NCBI RefSeq assembly: GCF_033954835.1
Contig: NZ_CP121471.1
Coordinates: forward strand, 2,846,501-2,910,500
Reading direction: 5' to 3'
DNA length: 64,000 nt
From: Thiorhodovibrio frisius
Lineage (GTDB): Bacteria > Pseudomonadota > Gammaproteobacteria > Chromatiales > Chromatiaceae
Below are positions 1 to 8,304 of this stretch, in pieces. Position 1 is the stretch's first letter. Every line of letters starts with the position of its first letter. The translations under genes were made by a program, and so were the position numbers. Below the pieces are notes generated by a model. It saw nothing but the letters and a program-made list of their open reading frames with translations. It was not told the DNA's origin and searched no databases.

Positions 1-175
1 CGACAAAGGCCGCCTGCATGCCGGGCAATACCCGACACACCCGCCCACGATAGACACTGCCAACCAAACCGCAGCGGTTGGAGCGTTCGATCATAATCTC
101 CTGCACCACGCCGTTTTCCACCACGGCCACCCGGGTCTCGGGCGGCGTGACATTGATCAGGATTTCCTCGCTCAT
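1..175 (-). CDS. rng: Ribonuclease G, N-terminal part (runs off the window)
   Basis: The first 58 residues are visible, beginning MSEEILINVTPPETRVAVVE and continuing through a GLVGSVYRGRVCRVLPGMQA segment, which is the characteristic start of RNase G/CafA and its S1-like fold. The family is an endoribonuclease of 16S rRNA 5' maturation and mRNA decay. The ATG overlaps the stop of maf by the ATGA pattern, so the two are translationally coupled. The catalytic DEAD/RNase E-like region lies outside the window. Confidence 0.9.
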   Translation of the reverse strand, partial: MSEEILINVTPPETRVAVVENGVVQEIMIERSNRCGLVGSVYRGRVCRVLPGMQAAFV

Positions 176-798
176 GGGGATGCCTCTTGCAAACGCGGGC
201 CCCAGGGCGTCAGCCCCTCTGCGGCCAGCAAACTCCCGGTCTCGAACAATGGCAGACCCACCACGTTGGAATAGCTTCCATCGATGCGCTCGACAAAGAG
301 GGCTCCGCGTCCCTGAATGCCGTAGCCACCCGCTTTGTCACTTGGCTCACCGCTAGCCCAGTAGGCGGCAGCCTCCCAGGGTTCGATGGTGCGAAACAGC
401 ACTCGGGTCATCACAGTGACGCTCTGGCGTTGGCAGCCCAAGAGGGCGACCCCGGTGATGACCTCATGCCAGCGCCCGGATAGGCGTTGGATCATGCGCG
501 CCGCGTCAGCTGCGTCCACTGGCTTGCCGAGGATGTCGTCATCGATCATCACCAGGGTATCCGCAGCCAGAATTAACCGCGATTGTTTCTGATTCGAGGG
601 GGCATCAGCCTGCTCAAGCCGCTCAGCGACGGCCTGCGCCTTCGCCATCGCCAAGCGCAAGACATGGCGGTTGGGCGACTCGCCAGTCGCGGGCGTTTCG
701 TCCACATCCGCACTCAGGCAATGAGAATTCAATCCCAACTGCGCGATCAGCTCCCGCCGCCGTGGCGACGCGGATGCCAGAACCAGCATTGGTTGCAT
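172..798 (-). CDS. maf: Maf-family nucleotide pyrophosphatase
   Basis: A 208-residue protein starting MQPMLVLASASPRRRELIAQ, the diagnostic Maf/YhdE opening in which the SxSPRR motif binds the nucleotide triphosphate. It also has the conserved AADT and GKP segments (LILAADTLVMIDDDILGKP). Maf proteins hydrolyse dTTP/UTP or modified nucleotides and are linked to control of septum formation. The frame is open further upstream, but the ATG at 798 places the SASPRR motif at the usual distance from the N-terminus. It lies between rlmH (14 bp gap) and rng (4-base overlap), a common gammaproteobacterial order. Confidence 0.93.
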   Translation of the reverse strand: MQPMLVLASASPRRRELIAQLGLNSHCLSADVDETPATGESPNRHVLRLAMAKAQAVAERLEQADAPSNQKQSRLILAADTLVMIDDDILGKPVDAADAARMIQRLSGRWHEVITGVALLGCQRQSVTVMTRVLFRTIEPWEAAAYWASGEPSDKAGGYGIQGRGALFVERIDGSYSNVVGLPLFETGSLLAAEGLTPWGPRLQEASP

Positions 799-812
799 GG
801 TGATGGCTCCTC

Positions 813-1283
813 TCAGCCTCGGTGGTAAGGATGGCCCTGGAGCAGCGTCCAGGCACGGTAGACTTGTTCGGCTAGGATCACCCGCACCAGCGGATGGGGA
901 AAGGTGAGCGGCGACAGGGACCAGCGTGCATCTGCGCGCGCCAGGCACTTAGAAGACAAACCGTCGGCTCCCCCGACCAGCAATGCCACATCCTGGCCCG
1001 ATGCCAGCCAGCGTTTGAGTTCCGCAGCCAAGGCCTCGGTTGACCAGCTTTGGCCGCCAACATCCAGGGCGATGACCCGGGCCCCCTTGGGCAGGGCTTG
1101 CAGCAGTCGCTCACCTTCCAGGGAGATTGCGCGGACGCGATCTCCACTCTTGGTGCGCGGCACCGGATCGATCTCGACCAAGCGCAGGTCGCACTCTTTT
1201 GGCAAACGTTTGGCGTATTCGCCAAAGCCTTGTTCAACCCAAGCCGGCATGCGGCGCCCGACACTCAGCAGATGAATACGCAC
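813..1283 (-). CDS. rlmH: 23S rRNA pseudouridine(1915) N3-methyltransferase RlmH
   Basis: A 156-residue SPOUT-class methyltransferase. The knot motifs are visible: ALLVGGADG in the middle and SLSPLTFPHPLVRVILAEQ followed by YRAWTLLQGHPYHRG at the C-terminus. RlmH methylates pseudouridine 1915 in helix 69 of 23S rRNA using S-adenosylmethionine. The start is a GTG at 1283, giving VRIHLLSVG, which matches the usual MKI-type start. The frame stays open upstream into the cytochrome gene, but that extension has no family resemblance. Forms a run with maf and rng. Confidence 0.93.
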   Translation of the reverse strand: MRIHLLSVGRRMPAWVEQGFGEYAKRLPKECDLRLVEIDPVPRTKSGDRVRAISLEGERLLQALPKGARVIALDVGGQSWSTEALAAELKRWLASGQDVALLVGGADGLSSKCLARADARWSLSPLTFPHPLVRVILAEQVYRAWTLLQGHPYHRG

Positions 1284-1305
1284 AGGTCGAGGGTCACCAG
1301 CCGCC

Positions 1306-1986
1306 TTAGCGACCGAGTTCGACCAGGTGATTGATGATGGCGTCTGCCGTGGCCGCGTCCGGGGCGCCGCAGTCTGCGCTATGCGCATGCTTGCGCTCGC
1401 CGGTGGCGAAATCCCGGATCTGCTTGGCCAGATAGGCCGGATACTGCGCAACCAGCGGCGGCGCATCCCCGCTATCCGCCCCCTGCCCTTGCGCGCCATG
1501 GCAGCTGGCACATTGGTCCTTGTATGCCTGCTTCCCAGCAGCCGCATAGCCTTCGCGCGAATCGAACGCCGCCAGGGCGTCGGGATCGGGCTCATAGGGC
1601 CAGAGCCCCAGATTCGGCACCGACATGGAGGCGATGTATGCCGAGACCAGGTCGATGACCTCCTCGTTGAAATTGACGTGCTTAAAGATGGGAATCATGG
1701 GCTTGTTGTCGCGATCCTGTGCCTTAAAGGCATGAATCTGCGCATCAATGTACGGCTGGGGTAGCCCGGCAATACGCGGGTAACGTCCACCCTCGCCACC
1801 AACACCATATTTTCCATGACAGCCAACGCAATAGGAATACACCCCATCAGCTGTCGCTTCAGCAGCCATCACGCCGCGTGCCGTGACACCCATTACCAAA
1901 GCCAGAATGGTGACCACCCCCATAAGCAACGGCCTTGAGTCAAGAACCGAGAATCGCAGCAGACGCCGACTAGACTGGTAGGTCAT
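1306..1986 (-). CDS. Dihaem c-type cytochrome (cytochrome c4-like)
   Basis: 226 residues with an N-terminal membrane/signal segment (about residues 17-41, ending VMAAEA) and two CxxCH haem-binding motifs, CVGCH at 53-57 and CASCH at 159-163, one in each half. The duplicated architecture and PRIAGLPQPYIDAQ segment resemble cytochrome c4 and related two-domain electron carriers that donate to terminal oxidases or other periplasmic redox enzymes. A clear ribosome-binding site (GGAG) precedes the ATG at 1986. It lies 22 bp upstream of rlmH on the same strand. The redox partner cannot be told from the sequence. Confidence 0.85.
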   Translation of the reverse strand: MTYQSSRRLLRFSVLDSRPLLMGVVTILALVMGVTARGVMAAEATADGVYSYCVGCHGKYGVGGEGGRYPRIAGLPQPYIDAQIHAFKAQDRDNKPMIPIFKHVNFNEEVIDLVSAYIASMSVPNLGLWPYEPDPDALAAFDSREGYAAAGKQAYKDQCASCHGAQGQGADSGDAPPLVAQYPAYLAKQIRDFATGERKHAHSADCGAPDAATADAIINHLVELGR

Positions 1987-2082
1987 CGAAACTCCTTAAC
2001 AGTAAACAGCAGTATTTTTCTTCTGGGATGGTCGCGACCATGCGCGTCAGGCTCGTTGTTGCTGCGCTGGCATAAGCAAGCT

Positions 2083-3450
2083 TCAGAGCGCGAACTCCAT
2101 CCCGTCAACCAGCAGCCCCGGCAGCCTGGTGCTTTCGAGCGACCGCCCGCCGTAGGTCTGGGCCGAGAGCAGCAGTTGCGTCTCGGCGCCAAGGGCCGCG
2201 AGGCGATCACCGAAAAGACTATAAAGACTGTCATCAAAGCGCATGGGCGCAACCGGCGCGACAATCACACCATTCTCCACCCAATAGGTGCCAAAGCGAG
2301 TCATGCCAGTTACCCGGCAGTAATTGGGGTCGGACCAGTTGCAGTACCAGAGATTGCCAATCAGTAGCCCGGTGCCGAGCGCACTGAGCACTTGATCGGC
2401 CGCCAGTTCGCCGGAGGCCATGGCCAGGGATTCCGGGTAGCCACTGGCGGCATTCACCGGCAGGCCATATTCCTTGCCGGCGCGCGCATCCACCAGCGGT
2501 GAACCAGCCTCGCCCCACTCGATCAGCGTCAGGGTTTCAGGACGCAGGAAGCCCTCACTGGTGAAGGCTGGCAATAGGCCGGTGCCGTCCGCTCCATGGA
2601 CTTCGCGCAGGCAGACACGCGGGTCGAAGTGCTCCTCGCCGTCGAGCAGGCGCAGCAGTGGACTCTGGCGCGTACGCTGGCTTTTCAGGTCGAAGCCATC
2701 CCAGGCGAGCATGTCGGTCAGCTCGGCCACCGCCATGGGTGCGAGCCAGGCACGATAACGCCCGGGCAGCAGGCGCTTGGCCGGACGCGCCAGAATGTCG
2801 AGTTCCTCGCGCATGGACGCCAGTCGCTCGCGCACCGGCGTAGCATCCCATTGCAGTCCAGCATACGAGCCTTTGACCGCACGGTCATCGGCGCCATGGC
2901 AGCTCCAGTCAAAATGGAAGCTGCGGCTCACATGCCAGTGGCGATGGCCCACCGAGCTGGCCAGGCCGTGGGTGATCTCGCCACTCGCCCAGATGCCGAC
3001 CAAGTTAAGCCCTTCGGCCGCTCCCATGATGGCTTCCACCGCCGCACCGGCATCGGCCAGAGGTTCCGAGGCCCAACGGTCACTGCGCGAGGGCTCCTCG
3101 CTGAACTGAAGGTGCGGGTCTGGCGGAAGGTGGCGTATCCGCAGGCGAAGCTGGCGCAGTAACACCCGCGCCTGGTCAAAATCGTGCGCGAGATCGCCAC
3201 TGAGATCGCAGCTCGCCTCGGCCTGACGGTCGTCCTCAATCAGTCGCAGTTGGAGGCTCGCGTGCCGCACCTCGCCAGCTTGACGAATGCGATTGCAGTT
3301 CAGACGGACAAAATCCGACTGCTCGGCTTCAAGCTCGCAGAATAGGGTCTCGTCCACACGCGCTTCAGCCTGAAGGCGCTCGGCGATTGCATAAAAGCAG
3401 TCGCGCGCGTCGATCTCAAGTTGCTGACGTTCTGTCCGTGCGTTGATCAT
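2083..3450 (-). CDS. TldE/PmbA-like subunit of a TldD/TldE metalloprotease pair
   Basis: A 455-residue protein beginning MINARTERQQLEI, whose ATG overlaps the TldD stop (ATGA). It has the glycine-rich C-terminal features of the PmbA/TldE family (ALGTGLLIGNLWYCN, YCRVTGMTRFGTYWVENG) but no HExxxH metal motif, as expected for the non-catalytic partner. TldD/TldE heterodimers degrade unfolded peptides, for example in microcin B17 and CcdA processing. The sequence diverges from housekeeping TldE, so this may be a second, specialised pair. Its natural substrate is unknown. Confidence 0.82.
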   Translation of the reverse strand: MINARTERQQLEIDARDCFYAIAERLQAEARVDETLFCELEAEQSDFVRLNCNRIRQAGEVRHASLQLRLIEDDRQAEASCDLSGDLAHDFDQARVLLRQLRLRIRHLPPDPHLQFSEEPSRSDRWASEPLADAGAAVEAIMGAAEGLNLVGIWASGEITHGLASSVGHRHWHVSRSFHFDWSCHGADDRAVKGSYAGLQWDATPVRERLASMREELDILARPAKRLLPGRYRAWLAPMAVAELTDMLAWDGFDLKSQRTRQSPLLRLLDGEEHFDPRVCLREVHGADGTGLLPAFTSEGFLRPETLTLIEWGEAGSPLVDARAGKEYGLPVNAASGYPESLAMASGELAADQVLSALGTGLLIGNLWYCNWSDPNYCRVTGMTRFGTYWVENGVIVAPVAPMRFDDSLYSLFGDRLAALGAETQLLLSAQTYGGRSLESTRLPGLLVDGMEFAL

Positions 3451-4949
3451 GCGCCACCCCCAAAGACCTCGACCTGACGGAAGCGGCAAGGCGGTGAAGC
3501 ATGGCCCACGTAAATCGCTTGATTGGGCTCACCTTTACCGCAGTTGCACACGCCTCGAACCTGTCGCGAATCGCCATCGCCGACGCCGTCGAGACTGCGC
3601 CAAAAGGCCGCCGACCGGCCACGGTAGCCAGGGTTTCTCACCAGTCCGCGCAGTTCGCCGTCGAGGATCAACCGACCAAGCTCACAGCCAAACTGAAACT
3701 TGTTGCGACTGTCGTCAATCGACCAGGAGCGGTTGGTCTCCATCAGCACGCCGCGCTCCACCCCGGCGATCAGCTGGGCCAGACTCGCGCTGCCGGGCTC
3801 CAGATTGATGTTGCCCATGCGGTCAATAGGCGGGCGATCCCAGCCGCTGGCACGGGCGTTGGCGGTGCCCGGCAGCCCAGAGCGCGCCTGCGACAGCGCG
3901 CCACCGAGAGGGCGTTCCAGAATGCCATCGCGAATCAGATACTCGCATTGCGCCAGTGTGCCCTCGTCGTCGGCGATGGTGCTCGCTAGCTCACCGGGCA
4001 AGCGCGGATCGAAGGTGACATTGAGCAACTCCGAACCGTAGCGATATTGACCAAACATCTCGGGGGTGACAAAACTGGTCCCGGCATAGTTGCGCTCGTC
4101 ACCAAGAATGCGGTCGAGTTCCAGCGGATGGCCGATGCTTTCGTGAATCTGCAGCGCCATCTGGCTTGGCATCAGCACCAGGTCGAGGGTTTCAACCGGG
4201 CACTCGGGTGCCTCGAGCAGCGCCAGCGCATCCTCGGCAACCTGCGGTGCTTGCTCGAGAAAACCCGTGGCATCAAGGCGTTCCATGCCACCCTGCCCTG
4301 GCCAGTCGGCACCTCCGCCACGGCGGCGCTGAGTCTGCGCCCCGGCATTGGCCACCGCCAGCAACCCGGAATGCAGATACTCCAGATGCTGAAAGACACT
4401 CGCCCCGGCGCTACTGACCAACAGTTGATCGACCCCATTCCAGCCGAGCCAGGCCGACCAGTCGAGAATACGCGCATCAATGGCCAGGGCCTGGTTGGCC
4501 TGGTGCAGCAAGTCCAGCTTGTCAGTCAGCGGCACCTCGCCCCAGGGTTGCGCCACCGGGGAAATATAGTCGGCCTGCAAGCCGCTGCGCGGATAGAGGC
4601 TTGAATCAAACAGGCCATGGGCCGCGTGGCGCAGCGCCCAGCCGCGCGCGCATCGACCGGCGGCGCGCAGCCCAGGCCGACTGAGATCGTTGGTGGCTGC
4701 ATAGCCCAGGCCCCCACGCGCGACCACTGTCACCATGGCGCCAAGTGTATAACCAAGGTTCGTTGGCTCCAGTACATCTTGACGCACTTCAAGCCGATCC
4801 CAATGCTCGGATACCAGCCGCAACGACCAATAATCGCAAGCTGGGGCCACGGCGGCAAAGTCGGCCGCAACCGCCATCAGGCGGTCTTTCGGATCAGCGG
4901 TGGGACTCGTGCCATGAGATTGGGAAAGGTGTGTCGATGATGCGGACAT
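3447..4949 (-). CDS. TldD-like zinc metalloprotease subunit
   Basis: A 500-residue protein carrying HESIGHPLELDR (the HExxxH zinc motif of TldD, near residue 270) and the family C-terminal segment RGVCNCGKGEPNQ. In the family the active site lies in the TldD subunit of a TldD/TldE heterodimer. The following gene is the TldE-like partner, translationally coupled through an ATGA overlap. An 80-bp gap separates its start from the divergent small gene at 5029. No signal peptide is seen, so it should act in the cytoplasm. Confidence 0.85.
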   Translation of the reverse strand: MSASSTHLSQSHGTSPTADPKDRLMAVAADFAAVAPACDYWSLRLVSEHWDRLEVRQDVLEPTNLGYTLGAMVTVVARGGLGYAATNDLSRPGLRAAGRCARGWALRHAAHGLFDSSLYPRSGLQADYISPVAQPWGEVPLTDKLDLLHQANQALAIDARILDWSAWLGWNGVDQLLVSSAGASVFQHLEYLHSGLLAVANAGAQTQRRRGGGADWPGQGGMERLDATGFLEQAPQVAEDALALLEAPECPVETLDLVLMPSQMALQIHESIGHPLELDRILGDERNYAGTSFVTPEMFGQYRYGSELLNVTFDPRLPGELASTIADDEGTLAQCEYLIRDGILERPLGGALSQARSGLPGTANARASGWDRPPIDRMGNINLEPGSASLAQLIAGVERGVLMETNRSWSIDDSRNKFQFGCELGRLILDGELRGLVRNPGYRGRSAAFWRSLDGVGDGDSRQVRGVCNCGKGEPNQAIYVGHASPPCRFRQVEVFGGGA

Positions 4950-5028
4950 CTCAGTTGCTCTTTGTTAAACTTCGCGGTTCGCTGCTGTCCTGAATGTTAA
5001 AGTCGCCAGATCGCCGCAGGTCGCCTGT

Positions 5029-5334
5029 ATGCAACACAACAAGTCCCATCCTAACATCACCGAACGCGTCACCGTCGCTGGTCATGACCTGATCGGCTTC
5101 CTGAAAAACGCCATCGCCGAGGGGAATGTGCGGCGCCTGGTGGTGCGCAAAGCCGACGGCACGCCGTTGCTGGACATCCCGCTGACCGCCGGCGTCGCCG
5201 TCGGTGGTGTTTTTACTCTGCTCGCACCCTTTCTCGCGGCGTTAGGCGCTATCGCCGCATTGTTCAGCAAAGTGCAGGTGGACGTGCAACGCAATGTCGA
5301 ACCGCGCGAGGAACGCAGCATCTCCGATGACTAA
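5029..5334 (+). CDS. DUF4342 family small protein
   Basis: 101 residues. The core segment, EGNVRRLVVRKADGTPLLDI followed by PLTAGVAVGGV and a hydrophobic stretch (FTLLAPFLAALGAIAALFS), matches the DUF4342 pattern of a short soluble N-terminus and one membrane-inserting hydrophobic region. The function of the family is unknown. It is divergent from the TldD-like gene and followed by another small gene after 112 bp. The membrane prediction rests on hydrophobicity only. Confidence 0.75.
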   Translation: MQHNKSHPNITERVTVAGHDLIGFLKNAIAEGNVRRLVVRKADGTPLLDIPLTAGVAVGGVFTLLAPFLAALGAIAALFSKVQVDVQRNVEPREERSISDD

Positions 5335-5446
5335 AGCCTTCTTAAGTCGATATCACTCGACTAACGCTCATGGTCCCAGCCACCCAGCGAACGGGCAACC
5401 ACGCAATCTACCCCTCACACAATCCTAAAGAGAAAACCGCACTCAC

Positions 5447-5680
5447 ATGAAAGAAATCAAACGCACCAAGGAACACCGTATCTACCAAAAGAAATCCGGG
5501 CGCTACGCGGTTACAGACGCGCGCAAACGCCCGGTTAACGGTGAGGATAAAGCTACGATCCTTCTTGCCGAAGGTCTGGTTGCCGCGCCCAAGCAAAAAG
5601 CACCGGAACCCGTCGCCACTGAAGAGACTGCGGAAACCGCCGAAGAGACTTCCTCGGAGCCTGCCGCAGAAAGCGCGTAA
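5447..5680 (+). CDS. Small conserved-looking protein of unknown function
   Basis: 77 residues. The first 45 are basic and well ordered (MKEIKRTKEHRIYQKKSGRY), while the C-terminal 30 residues are a low-complexity Ala/Glu/Pro/Thr tail. The N-terminal pattern of HRIYQKKSGRYAV and a later ILLAEGLV looks like a small conserved domain, but I do not recognise the family. It follows the DUF4342 gene on the same strand and has an AAAGAGA stretch upstream as a possible ribosome-binding site. No signal peptide or membrane segment. Confidence 0.6.
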   Translation: MKEIKRTKEHRIYQKKSGRYAVTDARKRPVNGEDKATILLAEGLVAAPKQKAPEPVATEETAETAEETSSEPAAESA

Positions 5681-5942
5681 CAGCCAGCCAAGTCGCTCGC
5701 GCGTTGCGCGAGTCGGCTCTGACCATTCATAACGGCCCAAGGCTAGAAATGCAGCGGCCTTATGGCCTCATCTGAATAGCCTAGACCGGCGCCCTGCTGA
5801 GTCTAGATGCAAGCGAGCGAATTAGACGGAATCCAGGCTTTGACCCACTGGATCAAATAGCCGTCATCGTCATAGTGAGAAGGCTTGATCAGTCCGACGT
5901 GAAAAGGACGGCAGACTGATTGGATCATCGCCGACCATCGCC

Positions 5943-6299
5943 TTAGCCAGTGGCCTTCAATGGGCGCACATCGGCGCTGGGGGTCTCTTCTTCATCGCCG
6001 TCCTGGTCGTTTGCCGATGGCTGGCCTCCGGTTGAAGTCGATCCCCGCCGAGATGCCGGCTCGGCCTCCTTGCCCTTGAGAATGCGCTCCACCACGCGGG
6101 CATTGAGCGCGAGATGAATCGTTAGCTCCTCAAGGTCCTCGTCAGCCAGGTTTGGCACCGCCTGCCCATCGCGCAGCCATTGTCCGAGACGATCGGCGAC
6201 TTCCAGTGCCTTGTCATAGGCGTCTGCTTCTTTCTTATCCGCTGTTCGCAAGCGCTCAACCCCCTGGTTGTCTTTAACGATGTATTCGATTTCAATCAC
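5943..6299 (-). CDS. yebG: YebG family protein
   Basis: 118 residues. The N-terminal two thirds match E. coli YebG, notably the KKEADAYDKALEVADRLGQW segment. The C-terminal 40 residues are an acidic low-complexity tail. In E. coli yebG is a LexA-regulated gene of unclear molecular role. The start is GTG at 6299 with a GGGAGGA ribosome-binding site. I found no clear CTG-N10-CAG LexA box in the 43 bp between it and gltA, so SOS control here is not supported unless it is driven from upstream of gltA. Confidence 0.8.
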   Translation of the reverse strand: MIEIEYIVKDNQGVERLRTADKKEADAYDKALEVADRLGQWLRDGQAVPNLADEDLEELTIHLALNARVVERILKGKEAEPASRRGSTSTGGQPSANDQDGDEEETPSADVRPLKATG

Positions 6300-6342
6300 A
6301 GTCGATCCTCCCGGTGGATACTTTGACCTTGTGGGTTACTTT

Positions 6343-7638
6343 TCAGCGCTTTGAGATGGGCACATAATCGCGCACTTGCGGGCCGTGATAAATCTGCCGC
6401 GGCCGGCCGATGCGCATGCTCGGCTCGCTCATCATCTCCGCCCAATGCGATACCCAGCCAACAGTGCGCGCAAGTGCGAACATGACTGTGAACATATTGC
6501 GCGGAATGCCAAGTGCCTGATAAATGATGCCGGAGTAGAAATCCACATTGGGATAAAGCTTGCGCTCAACGAAGTATTCATCCTCCAGCGCGATACGCTC
6601 AAGCTCCAGCGCCAGATCAAACAGCGGATTTTTCACATCCGCGAGTTCTTCGAGCACCTGATGGCAGACCTCGCGAATGATCATGGCGCGCGGGTCGTAA
6701 TTCTTATACACGCGATGCCCAAAACCCATTAGCCGGAAAGGATCATCCTTGTCCTTGGCCTTGTCGATAAATTTGGCGACATTCGCCACACTGCCGATTT
6801 CGGCCAGCATATCCAACACCGCCTCATTCGCACCACCATGCGCCGGTCCCCACAGCGATGCGACACCGGCGGCAATGCAGGCAAAGGGATTAGCCCCGGA
6901 ACTGCCCGCTAATCGCACGGTCGAGGTGCTGGCATTTTGCTCATGATCGGCATGCAAAATAAACAGCAGATTGAGCGCCTTTTCTGCGATCAGTCGCGGC
7001 TCATAGTCAGCGCAGGGTGTCGCGAACATCATGTAGAGGAAGTTCGCGCAGTAACGCAGATCATTGCGCGGATACATGATGGGCTCGCCGACATTGTGCT
7101 TGTAGGTGGCTGCGGCAATGGTGGGAATCTTGGCAATCAACCGATGCGCCGAGACTTCCCGGTAGTGCGGGTCATGCACGTTGATCGAGTCGTGATAAAA
7201 GGCCGATAACGAACCGACCACACCGCAGAGCACTGCCATGGGGTGCGCGTCGTAGCGGAAGCCATCCAGAAAGCTCTTGAGATTTTCATTCAGCATGGTG
7301 TGCTGCATGATCACCCCTTCGAAATCATCAAGCTCTTTTTCGTCGGGCAGATTGCCATAGAACAGCAGATAAGCCACTTCGAGAAAACTCGCCTTGGTGG
7401 CCAGTTGCTCGATCGGGTAGCCGCGATACAGCAGCACACCCTTTTCGCCATCGATGAAGGTAATGGCACTATGGCAGCTTGCGGTCGCCATGAAGCCGGG
7501 ATCGTAGGTAAAGAATCCAGCGTCGCGATAGAGCGAGGAAATGTCGACCGCCGAGGGTCCAAGGGTTCCCTGCTTGAGTGGATACTCGTGGCAGGTACCA
7601 TCGACATTGTTGGTAATGGTGATCGTCTCGTTCGTCAT
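6343..7638 (-). CDS. gltA: Citrate synthase
   Basis: 431 residues starting [11 protein letters not shown], with the type II hexameric citrate synthase signatures: [20 protein letters not shown] (catalytic His), [18 protein letters not shown] and [14 protein letters not shown]. It catalyses oxaloacetate plus acetyl-CoA to citrate at the entry of the TCA cycle. The ATG at 7638 has an AGGAG ribosome-binding site. The frame is open another 19 codons upstream, but that stretch has no family match. Length is normal for the gammaproteobacterial NADH-sensitive type. Confidence 0.97.
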   Translation of the reverse strand: MTNETITITNNVDGTCHEYPLKQGTLGPSAVDISSLYRDAGFFTYDPGFMATASCHSAITFIDGEKGVLLYRGYPIEQLATKASFLEVAYLLFYGNLPDEKELDDFEGVIMQHTMLNENLKSFLDGFRYDAHPMAVLCGVVGSLSAFYHDSINVHDPHYREVSAHRLIAKIPTIAAATYKHNVGEPIMYPRNDLRYCANFLYMMFATPCADYEPRLIAEKALNLLFILHADHEQNASTSTVRLAGSSGANPFACIAAGVASLWGPAHGGANEAVLDMLAEIGSVANVAKFIDKAKDKDDPFRLMGFGHRVYKNYDPRAMIIREVCHQVLEELADVKNPLFDLALELERIALEDEYFVERKLYPNVDFYSGIIYQALGIPRNMFTVMFALARTVGWVSHWAEMMSEPSMRIGRPRQIYHGPQVRDYVPISKR

Positions 7639-7969
7639 AACAGACTCCTGGGGACGGACTGCTGCGAATCTGAGGTCAGAAAGGGCAGGCTTCACTAGGG
7701 GCGGGGTCCAATCGCGCGGCAGCCGACGACATCAGATCGGGGCGACATCGCATCAAGGCGACATCGGGCTGCATCGCGAAGGATCAGGCAGACAGCCAAC
7801 TCGCACCCCGGGTCTGTTCCGGTTTAGGACCAGGAATCAGACCCAAGGCGGAATGCTCTCGAGACTATGCTAAGCCATCAGAGCGAAAGGCAAAAGCGTC
7901 TTTTTTGCGCACGCAGAAAAGTCCGGCATCACACAGGAATGCCGAAACTGAAACAGAAAGAGCGAAGAT
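7639..7969. other. Intergenic region upstream of gltA
   Basis: About 330 bp without a convincing gene. It must contain the gltA promoter. The decamer GGCGACATCG occurs twice near 7740 and 7757, a possible regulator site or chance repeat. No tRNA or small RNA could be recognised. Its right end abuts the rpmE terminator. Confidence 0.4.
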
Positions 7970-7989
7970 GCAACCCGTAATCGGGTTGC
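7970..7989 (-). terminator. Rho-independent terminator of rpmE
   Basis: An 8-bp perfect stem, GCAACCCG / CGGGTTGC, with a 4-base TAAT loop, starting 11 bp past the rpmE stop. Read on the minus strand it is followed by a T-rich stretch (ATCTTCGCTCTTTCTG). Confidence 0.7.
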
Positions 7990-8000
7990 GGAAAGCCGCC

Positions 8001-8201
8001 TCAGCGGCCGTACTTGCGCCGGAACTTATCAACCCGTCCCGCCGTGTCGAGGATCTTTTGCTTTCCGGTATAGAACGGATGGCATGCGGAGCAAACCTCG
8101 ACATGCAACTCCTTGCCGAGCGTGGAGCGCGTTGAAAACTCGTTTCCGCAACTGCAAACGACCTTGATGTCCTGATATTCTGGGTGAATTCCCGCTTTCA
8201 T
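8001..8201 (-). CDS. rpmE: 50S ribosomal protein L31, zinc-binding form
   Basis: 66 residues beginning [20 protein letters not shown] with the four cysteines of the zinc-containing (C+) L31 type: CSC near residue 16-18 and CSAC at 37-40. Component of the large ribosomal subunit at the intersubunit bridge. The lack of an alternative C- form nearby is as expected. A terminator follows immediately. Confidence 0.96.
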   Translation of the reverse strand: MKAGIHPEYQDIKVVCSCGNEFSTRSTLGKELHVEVCSACHPFYTGKQKILDTAGRVDKFRRKYGR

Positions 8202-8304
8202 GAAGCACCTGTTTAGAAGGAATCGGCAGCACTGACTGAAACGTCAGTAAACCGCGTAGTATACCGATGTTTTGCCAAGGTGAAAAGCGCCAAAACGCCG
8301 CGCA

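Noticed and set aside
5943-6345. LexA (SOS) box in front of yebG
   Set aside because: No CTG-N10-CAG palindrome could be found in the short spacer to gltA.
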